Positions 35,498 through 45,383 of a DNA stretch of 64,000 nucleotides are shown here, in pieces. The stretch covers positions 709,635-773,634 of the forward strand of contig NZ_KI912105.1 of assembly GCF_000517065.1 (NCBI RefSeq). Reading direction: 5' to 3'. Position 1 is the stretch's first letter. The number at the start of each line of letters is the position of its first letter. The position numbers and the translations under genes are program-made. The notes beneath the pieces were generated by a model. It saw only the letters and a list, made by a program, of their open reading frames with translations, was not told where the DNA came from and made no database searches. The stretch comes from Alkaliflexus imshenetskii DSM 15055 (GTDB taxonomy: Bacteria > Bacteroidota > Bacteroidia > Bacteroidales > Marinilabiliaceae).

Positions 35498-37069
35498 CTA
35501 ATAACCGGGGTTTTGCGGAAAGGTTCCCATCAATTCAATCTGAGATTGTGGAATAGGCAATCGAATCATGTGGGGCGCCATCGGTTCTGGAACGACATTA
35601 GTAGAACTTGAACCGTAACGATAGTGCGTATTCTGACGTTGAACTAACTCGCCTATACGTTTGAGCAAAAACCAGCGGTTCTTCTCGAAAGCCAATTCCC
35701 GAGCCGATTCTTCCAGATATGATTCTTTATCGAAACTTGTGAAAGGAGCCACACCAGCTCTTGTGCGAATCATATTGATATATTCCAGAGCTTTGGCATT
35801 ATGAGGATTTTGATTATCAGCTCTCCAATGCGCTTCTGCTCCAAGCAACAAAGTTTCAGCAAAACGATAGAGCATATTGTCCTTATAGCTATTGTTGGTG
35901 GTAGCCACTTTCTCCTCGTCAAAAAACTTTTTGAGACTCCAACGATATTCTCTAAAATTGTCACGAATTAACGATTCAGGTATTGCCTGACCGAAATAAG
36001 GGCTGTTAGGGTTGTTACCAATTAATTGCTCTGAATAATAATATGTTGTAAAACGTTGATCATTTTCCTGATCATACAGTGACTTCAAATAATCATTAGG
36101 GAAACTCCAACCTAAAGCTTCTCCTCCATATACGGGATCACGTAATATATGTCCTCCCGGAATTTCATAAAAGCGAGCCTGGAAAACAGCGCCTATCCAT
36201 GTTCCACCTCCACCGGCAAGTTCATCACTTCCACCCAACACCTCATTTCTGCGATATACAAACAAAGCTTCAGCATGGTTTAAGTTTTGACCAAACACCT
36301 GATTTAGTGCTACCAAACGATGAGTCCCATTCTCAACAATGGCATCAAAATGCGCCGCAGCTTCGGCATATTTATGGTTGCCCATGTTAAGATACTGAGC
36401 TTGCCATAAAAGACTTTTCCCCTTAATATGATGAGCTACGCCTTTACCATACCGGCCAAACTCAACGCTCCATGGAAGATGCTGAATTGCAAAATCCAGA
36501 TCATCATCTATAAGTTTAAACACGTCTGCCGGATCAGCCACTTCGTATACCCTGTCATCAAATGCATTCTCAGGGGTCGTCGCAATTGTATCAAGCAAAA
36601 TATTATCATACATCCGTATTAAGTCAAGATACAACTCGGCTCTGATAATACGAGCCTGAGCCAAAACACTGTTTCTAACTGTCTCATTCATCTCCACATT
36701 TCTGGCTGCAGTGATTACAGCATTGGCTCTGTCAATAATTTGATAAGTGTGTGTCCATTTAAATGCATCAACTGATGATGAATTCCAGTTTGGACCATAA
36801 GGACGGTGCCATGTTCTGTTAAGACCTAAATCATCGGCCATGTAGAAGAACACATTGGCACGCAAGGGTTCACCTTCTTGTGCTGGAAAATTATGTCTCC
36901 TCATACGGTTATAGAGCGCATTTACTGCAACTTGAAGGCCTTCTCCGCTGGAATAAAGATAATCCACCGACACCTCGGTTATCACTTCCTCATTCAAAAA
37001 ATCCTCACAGGAAGTGTTAAGCACCATAACTCCCAATATCGATAATAAGAATAACTTGATTCTTTTCAT
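35498..37069 (-). CDS. SusD/RagB-family glycan-binding lipoprotein (PUL 3)
   Basis: The 523-residue lipoprotein has Cys21 in VLNTSC, followed by EDFLNEE. SusD landmarks include LAQARIIRAELYLDLIRMYD, RFAETLLLGAEAHWR, INMIRTRAGV, ARELAFEKNRWFLLKRIG and RLPIPQSQIELM near the end. It is the surface partner of the SusC encoded 34 bases upstream. It is the third gene after the regulator of PUL 3 and precedes the GH10 enzyme, so the captured glycan is probably a beta-1,4-linked hemicellulose fragment. That substrate call rests on neighbours only. Confidence 0.95.
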   Translation of the reverse strand: MKRIKLFLLSILGVMVLNTSCEDFLNEEVITEVSVDYLYSSGEGLQVAVNALYNRMRRHNFPAQEGEPLRANVFFYMADDLGLNRTWHRPYGPNWNSSSVDAFKWTHTYQIIDRANAVITAARNVEMNETVRNSVLAQARIIRAELYLDLIRMYDNILLDTIATTPENAFDDRVYEVADPADVFKLIDDDLDFAIQHLPWSVEFGRYGKGVAHHIKGKSLLWQAQYLNMGNHKYAEAAAHFDAIVENGTHRLVALNQVFGQNLNHAEALFVYRRNEVLGGSDELAGGGGTWIGAVFQARFYEIPGGHILRDPVYGGEALGWSFPNDYLKSLYDQENDQRFTTYYYSEQLIGNNPNSPYFGQAIPESLIRDNFREYRWSLKKFFDEEKVATTNNSYKDNMLYRFAETLLLGAEAHWRADNQNPHNAKALEYINMIRTRAGVAPFTSFDKESYLEESARELAFEKNRWFLLKRIGELVQRQNTHYRYGSSSTNVVPEPMAPHMIRLPIPQSQIELMGTFPQNPGY

Positions 37070-37102
37070 TTTCGTAACATTTAATTAATTAACAAAGCCT
37101 TA

Positions 37103-40081
37103 TTAGAAGGATAATTGAATACCACCAATAACCGATACCGCCTCAGGGTAATCATTGGGGTTCTTCTCAGGGCTGTATGACTGGAACTTAGTCCAAGTCA
37201 TTAAATTATGACCTGTACAATAAACTCTTAGATTGCTCAATCTGACCCTTGTAAGTAACGTTTTTGGAAACGTATATCCCAGGGTAACTGTTTGTAACCT
37301 TACATAAGAAGCGTCTTGCAATCCCATAGTCCAGATGTAAACCGGATCGTTAGCCTCAGTGGGGCGTGGCCAGTTTCCTGTAGGATTCTCAGGCAACCAA
37401 TAATCCTGCTTAATTCCGTTGAATACACCTCTTAAAGAGCCTCCATCCACATAATTATATAGGTAAGGATTGTTTCTGATTACGCCTTGAACAGTTAACA
37501 CGTCTGCAGAGAAATCAAAAGACTTGAATCTCAAATCAAGATTAAACGTTCCAAACCACTTTGGGTCACGCTTAGTGATTACACGGTCGTCAGCATCAAA
37601 AATGCCATCGCCGTTTCTGTCCAGAAGTTTAATGTCGCCTGGTTTTGCTTGAGGCATATGTGAATTCACTATATCTTCACCTATCTGCCAAATGCCAATG
37701 GGTTTATACTGATAGAAAACATCAATGGGCTGTCCAATAAACCAACGGTTTGCTACATCGTCAATTTCTTTACCATTCTCATCCAGATCGCCGTAAAGGC
37801 TAATAATTTTATTGCGATTCATTGACACTGAAAAACCGGTATTAAGCATAAAATCCCGACGGTCTACAATCACACCGTTAATATTAAACTCAAGTCCTTT
37901 ATTCTCAATCTCGCCAAGGTTTGTAAGCCTGTTTGAATAACCCGTTGAAGCACTTAAGGATTGGCGCATTAACAAATCAGTGGTTCTGGTATTATACAAC
38001 TCCAAAGTACCAGATAATCGGTTACGGAACAGACCAAAATCGAGTGCAGTGTTTAGTGTAGTAGACGTTTCCCATCTTAAATCTGGGTTTGGCAATGAGC
38101 CACCTGGCACATAACCTGTACGTCTATTTGTTCCAAAGATATAGTCTCTCTGATCGGCAGAACTTTGACTTTGATAAGGACTTATTGCTTCATTACCAAC
38201 GCTACCGTAACTGGCTCTCAACCTCAGGTTAGAAATAACCGGAATATCCTCTATAAATGCTTCACGATATATGTTCCAACCTACTGCAGTTGCAGGAAAA
38301 TAACCCCATTTATTATTTGCCCCAAACACCGTTGATCCATCAGCTCGGGCTGAAACATTTAAATAATATTTACCTGCATAGTCATATTGAACGCGACCTA
38401 CAAAAGAAAGAAGTGCCCTTCGGTTGGCACTAATAACCGGACGAGTTATTTCGGCAGACTCAATGCCATGAATCCCTAGCAAATCATTAGGAAACTGACT
38501 TGCGTTGTTAGTAAAACTATTGTACTTGGATTCAGTTGTGCTTTGAACAAAAGTAAAGCCTAATCTATGCTCATTGACTTCCATGTTATAAGTTACAATA
38601 TTCTCCAACTGTAACTCCATATTATCTTCGAAGCGGATACTCCCCTGACCTAAACCACCCAGCCGGTAACCTTGCAGTGATTTTGAGGTGGAGTAATTCT
38701 GTGTTTTTCTGTTCCAGGAGCGTCGGCTTGCATTAATCCTGTAGTTAAAATTCCTAAAAGGGCTGAAATCCACAAAGATGTTCATAATATCATTGCGGTC
38801 GTAACGCGTGTTAGTTACCTCGGCCAAATCTAGCAATGGGTTAAAGCTCTCCTGCACACCGGTAGGGTTAATGCGATAGGTTCCATCCTCATTATAGATT
38901 TTACCAAGCGGAGAAGTAATAATTGTACGTTGTAAGGTTCCTCCAGTACCCGGATTATTATTTTGGGACAGCTGCCACGATGTATTTGCTCCCAATTTAA
39001 TCCATTCATTTATAGTTTGGTCGATGTTTAAACGTACGGTACCTCTCTGAAAATCAGTCCCCGGAATTACACCTTCCCTGTTCTGGTAATTAAAACCGGT
39101 ATAGATTCTGGACTTTTCAGTACCAGTAGCAATACTTAAGTTATGGTTTTGGGTCGCTGCAATTCTTAGCAATTCCTTCTCCCAGTCAATAAACTCCCCT
39201 GAAGCCAAAACTTCGCGTTCAATCTCGGTAAAAACGATCTCATCCGGGCGATACTGATTGTTATTATCGGTTCGCATCGCCTCTCTTTTAAGCTGTGCAA
39301 ACTCCAATGGGCTGTATACATCAAAATTTCTCCGCACAGTTTGAGCACCGTAATAACCACTATACTCAACCTTAGTTTCTCCACTTTGCGCACGTTTGGT
39401 AGTTATCAGAATTACACCATTTGAGGCGCGTGCGCCATAAATTGCTTGGGCGGCTGCATCTTTTAATACTTCGAGAGACGCAATATCGGCGGGGTTAATG
39501 TCATTTATGCCTCCAATTGGTACTCCATCGGCAATCACGATAGGCGCATTACCAGCCGTGAGTGAGTTTTTACCCCTAATAAGGATATTTGAGGAACTCC
39601 CTGGGCCTGCATTATCTACTGTAACATAGACACCAGTGGCTTTACCTCTCAACATCTCACCCACATCTGTTGACGGAACTTTGGTTACAGATTCTGGTTT
39701 TACGCTTACAACAGAACTAATCACATCGCTTTTACGTTGCACCCCATAACCAACAACAATAACCTCATCAAGATCAGCCCAGGCTGATAGCATCGTTACA
39801 CTAATTTGAGATTGGTTACCAACCCTTACCTCTTGAGTTTCCATACCTATAAATGAAAAAAACAATATTGCATCCGGGCCTGACACACTAATATTGTAAT
39901 CACCATTTACATCTGTAATTACCCCCATGCTACTTCCTTTCTCAACAATAGTCACACCAATCAGGGGCTCTCCCCGTTCATCAGTTACTTTTCCTGTAAC
40001 CCTGTTTAAATTTGTTTGCGCATAAATATTGGCAAAAACCATTACCAATAACGCAAAAAACAACAATCTTCTTTTTTCCAT
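37103..40081 (-). CDS. SusC/RagA TonB-dependent transporter (PUL 3)
   Basis: The ATG at 40081 gives 992 residues and a good signal peptide (MEKRRLLFFALLVMVFANIY); a GTG-started frame adds ten residues without one. A CarboxypepD_reg-like domain (RVTGKVTDERGEPLIGVTI), a TonB-box-like DEVIVVGYG, a plug with PIVIADGVP and LEVLKDAAAQAIYG, and a barrel ending IGGIQLSF follow. The plug phrase has IADG where most SusC proteins have IVDG. It imports oligosaccharides with the next-encoded SusD. It is the first structural gene of PUL 3, 281 bases downstream of the hybrid regulator gene and preceded by a repeat-rich control region. Confidence 0.95.
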   Translation of the reverse strand: MEKRRLLFFALLVMVFANIYAQTNLNRVTGKVTDERGEPLIGVTIVEKGSSMGVITDVNGDYNISVSGPDAILFFSFIGMETQEVRVGNQSQISVTMLSAWADLDEVIVVGYGVQRKSDVISSVVSVKPESVTKVPSTDVGEMLRGKATGVYVTVDNAGPGSSSNILIRGKNSLTAGNAPIVIADGVPIGGINDINPADIASLEVLKDAAAQAIYGARASNGVILITTKRAQSGETKVEYSGYYGAQTVRRNFDVYSPLEFAQLKREAMRTDNNNQYRPDEIVFTEIEREVLASGEFIDWEKELLRIAATQNHNLSIATGTEKSRIYTGFNYQNREGVIPGTDFQRGTVRLNIDQTINEWIKLGANTSWQLSQNNNPGTGGTLQRTIITSPLGKIYNEDGTYRINPTGVQESFNPLLDLAEVTNTRYDRNDIMNIFVDFSPFRNFNYRINASRRSWNRKTQNYSTSKSLQGYRLGGLGQGSIRFEDNMELQLENIVTYNMEVNEHRLGFTFVQSTTESKYNSFTNNASQFPNDLLGIHGIESAEITRPVISANRRALLSFVGRVQYDYAGKYYLNVSARADGSTVFGANNKWGYFPATAVGWNIYREAFIEDIPVISNLRLRASYGSVGNEAISPYQSQSSADQRDYIFGTNRRTGYVPGGSLPNPDLRWETSTTLNTALDFGLFRNRLSGTLELYNTRTTDLLMRQSLSASTGYSNRLTNLGEIENKGLEFNINGVIVDRRDFMLNTGFSVSMNRNKIISLYGDLDENGKEIDDVANRWFIGQPIDVFYQYKPIGIWQIGEDIVNSHMPQAKPGDIKLLDRNGDGIFDADDRVITKRDPKWFGTFNLDLRFKSFDFSADVLTVQGVIRNNPYLYNYVDGGSLRGVFNGIKQDYWLPENPTGNWPRPTEANDPVYIWTMGLQDASYVRLQTVTLGYTFPKTLLTRVRLSNLRVYCTGHNLMTWTKFQSYSPEKNPNDYPEAVSVIGGIQLSF

Positions 40082-40110
40082 AATGACGATTTTATTATTT
40101 GGTATTGACA

Positions 40111-40190
40111 CAAAACTAGTTCGACACGTTGGCTAAGTCTATTACGATTTTCCATAATTGTTATAAAATCGTCCAAAATGATTATAAATG
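40111..40190 (-). promoter_or_regulatory. susC (PUL 3) promoter with candidate regulator-binding repeats
   Basis: On the minus strand TAGTTTTG at 40118-40111 fits the TAnnTTTG -7 element and would place the transcript start near 40104, about 23 bases before the ATG. No TTG lies at the usual -33 position, as expected for an activator-dependent promoter. Upstream there is an 8-bp inverted repeat (ACGATTTT at 40144, AAAATCGT at 40165). There is also a 7-bp direct repeat TTATAAA at 40161 and 40182, 21 bases (two helical turns) apart, the spacing favoured by AraC-type activators. Confidence 0.5.
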
Positions 40191-40362
40191 TTAAAAACCA
40201 TCCACCCCAACAAGACAAATTAAACACTAAATCACAACCGTGACTTAAAGCATCCACACTCACACAACAACCTGTATTCAAAACAAATAACCCTCCCAAA
40301 CTACATTAAAATAGTCCAGAAGGGTTTTAAAATAATCCAACAAAACGATGCAATACTATATA

Positions 40363-43300
40363 CTATTGCATCTCCTCATCTATGAAATTCTTTGGAGATT
40401 TCCCATATACTTTTTTAAAGCAAGTGGCAAAATAACCAGAATCATTAAAACCGGTCATCACGGCAATTTCATTGATGGAGTACTTTTTTTCGCGTAAAAT
40501 TAATACTGCTTTCTTTAATCGTGTGATTCTGATAAAGTCATTAGGGGTATATCCGGTAATCGATTGAAACTTATTATATAAAAGCGATCGACTCAGACCC
40601 ATTTCTTTGGAAAAGTCAGTAATTGAAAACTTGCTTTCAGTTAATCTGGCGTCGATAATCTTAATGGCCTTTTCAATAAATTCTCTATTAAGTTGATTAT
40701 CTAAATCATCCTGAGATGGAGAAATAACATCCACATCCAAATACTTCTTACGAACCAGATTTCGATTATTAAGTATGTTATCTATTTTAATTTTCAGAAA
40801 CCTGACGTCAAATGGCTTGGCCATATAATCATCGGCTCCGGTTTTAAGTCCTTCTTCCATATTTTTCTCATCTGCCATCACAGTAAGTAATATTACCGGA
40901 ATATGACTCGTTTCGAAGGTCGTTTTGATGTTCCTGCAAAGTTCAAATCCGTTCATCTCTGGCATTTGCAAGTCAGAAACTACTATATCGGGATTCACTA
41001 CTTGAAGCTGCTCCCATGCCTCGTGTCCATTCTCCGCATCATAAACTTTAAAATAATGTCCCAAAGAAAGTTTCAAATAAGCTCTAAGATCTTTGTTGTC
41101 TTCAACAACCAGAACTTTCTTGCGAATATGTTTATACTCCTCATCAATCTGACTATTAAATTCTTCCTTATTAATTGGCAATCGGGAATTATCCAGCATA
41201 ATACTGTTTTCGAAATGCTTGGAACCATGCTTAAACCGAATGTAAAATTCTGCTCCTTTATTCTCTTCACTATGAAATGCAATGCTACCTGAATGAAGTT
41301 CCACATAAGTTTTTACCAACATCAGACCCAATCCGGAACCTGTTTCCTGCGAGTTGATCGCATTTTTAGCCCTGTAAAATCTCTTAAACAGACTTTTACG
41401 CTCTTGTTTCGGGATTCCGATGCCATTGTCAGAAACCGACAATTGCCAACAGGCTTCCTCAACGGTTAATTGAACCTGAATACTTCCTCCTTCAGGTGTG
41501 TACTTGATTGAATTAAACACCAAATTATCAAGTATTTTATCCATTTTCTCACTATCAAACCACTCTCGAACTATACTATCCGGTAAAACCAGCGTTAACT
41601 TCTGATTCTTTTTGTCTGCCAGCGGCATCCAATACATCAATCTGTCTTTTAAATAATTATTCACATTGCGCTCCCGTACAACCAGCTGCTCTCTAGATTC
41701 ATACACCTTCTGAAAATCAAGAAGTTGAGAAAACATTAAATTAAGTTTTTCCAGATTGGATGTAATCAAATCGAACAAATAGGCATTGCGTTCAGTTTTA
41801 TACAAATTCTCTTTCAATTCATACAACGGAGAACTAATAAGAGTCAGCGGCGTGCGAATATCATGCGTGGTATTAATAAAAAAACGGATTTTTTCTTCTG
41901 AATGTCGCTTTTCGATAAAATGTCTTACATACAAATACACCCAATACAATAGCAAAATCATCAGGAGTGCGAAAACAAGTCTGGCCGGAACTGCTTGCCA
42001 AATAGGTGGTTTCACGACAATTTTAAGTACTCGTTCATCCAACACCCTATTATTATCGCCAATTGATTTAATTCTAAGAATATACTCTTTAGGTGCAAGA
42101 TTTGTATAATTAACTACATTATCTGAAGTTGGCCCAATCCAATACTCATCAAGTCCTTCAAGCTTCCACAAATGACGTCTGTTGCCTCCAGGGTCGAAAT
42201 TAATTGTAACAAAATTGAGGGTAAATGAGTGCTGATAATGCTTTAGTGTAATTTGTTTGGTATCGTCCAAGGCTCTATGGAGGGGGGTATTCTTATCTCC
42301 TGGTCTAAATTTTTGGTTGAACAAACTAAACTCAGTTAATACAATTCGGGCCGACGTCTCCTGCAATGAGATTTTATCAGGATGAAAATACGTTACTCCG
42401 TTATATGACCCAAAGTAAATTTTACCTGATCGGGATTTCATTCGTGATAATTGACGGAAGCGAGTATCAGAGATGCCATCACCAATTGTGATGTGCGTAA
42501 TTGCATAAGTATCCAACTCTATTTTGCCAATGCCATTTTCACTACTAAACCAGAGCCCGCCTCTGTCATCCGGCAAAATGGAATATACAAAATCGGAGTT
42601 TAATCCCGTTTTCGATGTAAAACTAACAACTTCTCCTGTATAATAATTACATCGATTTAATCCATCACCATATGTTGCCAACCAAATGATTGAATCAGAT
42701 TCAAAATAAACATCACACACATAACGACTCTTAAGATTCGTCGAAAACTTGGTTTGCGCATAATCGCCAGTGAGCACATCCAACGCATAAACTCCTGACT
42801 CACAAGCAAACAACAATTCACCCGGTTTTCTTCTTAAAAAATAATTTGCCTGACTTAGAGAGATATGAGTAAATACATCATCTTTTACATAATACTTACT
42901 GATTCGGCCTTTCTTTCCTCCCATCCAGATATCGCCATTGCAATCCTCAATTATAGTATAGATAAAGTTGGAACCAATCTCCCCCGGCAAGCCTGCTTGT
43001 CTCATATAATGTTTTAAAATACGGCCATTGAGATCCAACTTATAGACACCTAAAGCATAAGTTCCCACCCAGATATTTCTCCTCGAGTCTTCATAAATCG
43101 TCAAAGCATTGGCTCGATTAAGAAGGTGTTGCCATTTGCTGTCTGCCGGACTATAAATACTAACCCCATCATTTGTGGCAAACCAGATTCTACCGCGTGA
43201 ATCCTCTAACATGCCGCTCACATGGTCTCTTCCAAGCGAATTATCATTATTTTTCTCATGCCGCAAAATCTGAAATCCCTGACGTCCGAAATCCAGAATA

Positions 43301-44307
43301 TTTACACCATCGGAATAGGTAGAAATCCACACTCTTTCCTCCTTGTCCCTGTATATATCATAAACTCCATCGCCACTCAAAGTAAAATCAAGACCTTCGC
43401 GTTGTTGAAAAGTCCGTACTACACGAAGTTGCTTTTGATCGATTAGCCATGCTCCTGCGCCGTCAGTACCCACAAAAAGAAGATAATCGCTTATTGGCAG
43501 AATAGTAAGTATTGGATTAAACCGCATTTGTGGATTGTCTATGAGCGACAACTTTTCGCTTTTAACATCATAAAAGAAAACACCGGCCTCAATAGTGCCA
43601 ATCCATAACTGCTTTAATAAGGAGTTGTAATATATGGACTCAATATTAATTTGTCCGCTAGCATCCATCAGTCGGTTGTCAACTATTGGGATGAGGCTTT
43701 CCTCATTTAAATTGTATACGAGTACATCCTGATTGGTAGCAATTAGTAATTTTTCATCATCAAAATCACTGATTGATTTGATTTCAAGACCTCGTAACCG
43801 CGGCATATCAATTATTCTCAAGGAATCACCATCAACATATCCAAACAAGGATTTTGATCCAATCCAAATCTGATTATTCGTATCGAAATGTAAAGCTCTT
43901 AGATAGATGTTCAACTCTACATATTGTTCAAACTCATCACGACTTTCATTATATCGATATAGTGTTCCGCGATCAGAATATGCCCATAGCACAGAATCCC
44001 GACTCATTGCAACCCGAAACATACGCACGGAATAGCCAACTTCGTCAATGACTTTTAGTGGATAGTTCTTAACCCTGCTTCCATCGTATCGATCCACGCC
44101 GAACCGCGTAGAAATCCACATAAAACCCTTCTTATCCTGCTGAAAGTTAAATGCATGACGACCATTCAAACCCTCCTCTGTACCAAGATGGGTAATATGT
44201 TGGCCAATCATCGGAGCAAAGAAATAGAATGTATATATAACGAATAGTAATCGTCTCACACGCAAGGAAAAAAGATTCAACCGAAAAAATCGTCTCACAA
44301 AACCCAT
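40363..44307 (-). CDS. Hybrid two-component system regulator (HTCS) of PUL 3
   Basis: The 1314-residue one-protein two-component system has a signal peptide or first helix (about 18-34) and two propeller blocks (about 36-690, recurring WIGT/WFATN motifs). A Y_Y_Y domain (about 695-768) and a membrane helix (about 776-796) follow. The HisKA domain has TTHDIRTPLT (His815), and the ATPase domain has NLVFNSIKY, VSDNGIGI and GSGLGLMLVK. The receiver has VVEDNKDLR, phospho-acceptor Asp1112 in VSDLQMPEM and Lys1164. An AraC HTH (about 1215-1312) ends the protein. It binds an oligosaccharide in the periplasm and activates its PUL. It lies just upstream of susC in the same direction and is the obvious regulator of PUL 3. 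Confidence 0.96.
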   Translation of the reverse strand: MGFVRRFFRLNLFSLRVRRLLFVIYTFYFFAPMIGQHITHLGTEEGLNGRHAFNFQQDKKGFMWISTRFGVDRYDGSRVKNYPLKVIDEVGYSVRMFRVAMSRDSVLWAYSDRGTLYRYNESRDEFEQYVELNIYLRALHFDTNNQIWIGSKSLFGYVDGDSLRIIDMPRLRGLEIKSISDFDDEKLLIATNQDVLVYNLNEESLIPIVDNRLMDASGQINIESIYYNSLLKQLWIGTIEAGVFFYDVKSEKLSLIDNPQMRFNPILTILPISDYLLFVGTDGAGAWLIDQKQLRVVRTFQQREGLDFTLSGDGVYDIYRDKEERVWISTYSDGVNILDFGRQGFQILRHEKNNDNSLGRDHVSGMLEDSRGRIWFATNDGVSIYSPADSKWQHLLNRANALTIYEDSRRNIWVGTYALGVYKLDLNGRILKHYMRQAGLPGEIGSNFIYTIIEDCNGDIWMGGKKGRISKYYVKDDVFTHISLSQANYFLRRKPGELLFACESGVYALDVLTGDYAQTKFSTNLKSRYVCDVYFESDSIIWLATYGDGLNRCNYYTGEVVSFTSKTGLNSDFVYSILPDDRGGLWFSSENGIGKIELDTYAITHITIGDGISDTRFRQLSRMKSRSGKIYFGSYNGVTYFHPDKISLQETSARIVLTEFSLFNQKFRPGDKNTPLHRALDDTKQITLKHYQHSFTLNFVTINFDPGGNRRHLWKLEGLDEYWIGPTSDNVVNYTNLAPKEYILRIKSIGDNNRVLDERVLKIVVKPPIWQAVPARLVFALLMILLLYWVYLYVRHFIEKRHSEEKIRFFINTTHDIRTPLTLISSPLYELKENLYKTERNAYLFDLITSNLEKLNLMFSQLLDFQKVYESREQLVVRERNVNNYLKDRLMYWMPLADKKNQKLTLVLPDSIVREWFDSEKMDKILDNLVFNSIKYTPEGGSIQVQLTVEEACWQLSVSDNGIGIPKQERKSLFKRFYRAKNAINSQETGSGLGLMLVKTYVELHSGSIAFHSEENKGAEFYIRFKHGSKHFENSIMLDNSRLPINKEEFNSQIDEEYKHIRKKVLVVEDNKDLRAYLKLSLGHYFKVYDAENGHEAWEQLQVVNPDIVVSDLQMPEMNGFELCRNIKTTFETSHIPVILLTVMADEKNMEEGLKTGADDYMAKPFDVRFLKIKIDNILNNRNLVRKKYLDVDVISPSQDDLDNQLNREFIEKAIKIIDARLTESKFSITDFSKEMGLSRSLLYNKFQSITGYTPNDFIRITRLKKAVLILREKKYSINEIAVMTGFNDSGYFATCFKKVYGKSPKNFIDEEMQ

Positions 44308-44747
44308 CCCAACACAATTTATATTTTTAAAACAAAGTTAAACAAATTAAGCAAAGAAAATTTGTTGTTGAATTTTGAACAAGAAAAATAGATATAATAA
44401 AAACTAGCCATTACACTGTTGACGCACTTCCAGTCACCACTTAATTATTTGAATATGGCTTAATTACAGAACTTAGCTTCAGCTAAATCGTCATTGACAC
44501 TTTGTTATATCAGAAAAAACACAAAACTTACCTTAAAGTGATAGGATAGTGAAATTAGGCTAAATTAAAATATGGGTAGTTAATTTGAACATCTAGTGTG
44601 ATTCAACCATAGATGTGCGCTATATGAATAACTCAATTACATTGGGAAACATGGAAAATTTCAACAAATTACTATCACCAAAACTACAGAAATAGATGCT
44701 AGCAGATGTTGCGTAATTCTATTTTTGTTAGGTTATAAATACAATGT
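44308..44747. other. 440-base gene-free stretch upstream of the HTCS gene
   Basis: AT-rich, with no gene or RNA recognised. On the minus strand TAACTTTG at 44340-44333 fits the -7 element and would give the HTCS messenger a short leader of about 20 bases; I see no -33 TTG at the right spacing. The rest shows only small inverted repeats. Confidence 0.45.
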
Positions 44748-45224
44748 CTAATCTTTCATCAAAAACCCATACAACCCCTCACAAGACACTTCCAATATAT
44801 CAAGTACCAGTTCGAAACCTGCATCACCACCATAATATGGGTCGGGCACTTCGCTCCATTGACTGTCTCCGGCAAAACTGGTCATTTTATATATCTTGTT
44901 GCGCGCATCGTCGTCAGGTGCCATATATAGCAAATCACGTATATTCTGATCATCCATTCCAATGATGATGTCGAAGTTGTTAAAATCGACAGCAGGTTTA
45001 ACAGGCCTACTGATGCTGGTGAGATTATACCCTCTCTTTTTGGCATGACGCTGCATGCGGGCATCGGCAGGATTGCCTTCATGATAACCAATAACACCGG
45101 CTGAGTCTATATCAAAACGGCTTGCTACACCTTTCTTTTCTACAAGTGCTTTCATTACCGCCTCTGCGCTTGGTGAACGACAAATATTACCAAGACACAC
45201 AAATAATATCCGGATTTTATCCAT
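44748..45224 (-). CDS. Low-molecular-weight protein-tyrosine phosphatase
   Basis: The ATG at 45224 gives 158 residues; a TTG four codons upstream is less likely. The P-loop CLGNICRS (Cys10 to Arg16, CX5R) starts the protein right after the first strand, and the general-acid Asp lies in VPDPYYGG near the end. Both are diagnostic of the family. It is cytoplasmic and soluble. These phosphatases act on tyrosine kinases of capsule export, on stress targets or on small phosphates. No kinase gene is nearby, so its target here is open. It is downstream of galM in the same direction, but a hairpin separates them, so it is probably a separate unit. Confidence 0.93.
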   Translation of the reverse strand: MDKIRILFVCLGNICRSPSAEAVMKALVEKKGVASRFDIDSAGVIGYHEGNPADARMQRHAKKRGYNLTSISRPVKPAVDFNNFDIIIGMDDQNIRDLLYMAPDDDARNKIYKMTSFAGDSQWSEVPDPYYGGDAGFELVLDILEVSCEGLYGFLMKD

Positions 45225-45261
45225 AGCTGAGTACAATTAACGAATTGACGCAAGATACAAA

Positions 45262-45292
45262 AGCCTCAGGAAATTTAAAACTTCCAAAGGCT
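45262..45292 (-). terminator. Hairpin after galM
   Basis: AGCCT and GGAA pair with TTCC and AGGCT around a 2x2 internal mismatch and a 9-base loop. On the minus strand TTTTGTATC follows. It lies about 90 bases after the galM stop and before the phosphatase start at 45224. A weak terminator is likely. Confidence 0.45.
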
Positions 45293-45383
45293 CTAGTAAA
45301 AACAGCAGATGTGTGTACGCTAAGTAAAACCATTTGATTTACATCTAGCTCACGTGCCTGAAATAAATCGAGTCAGTATATCT

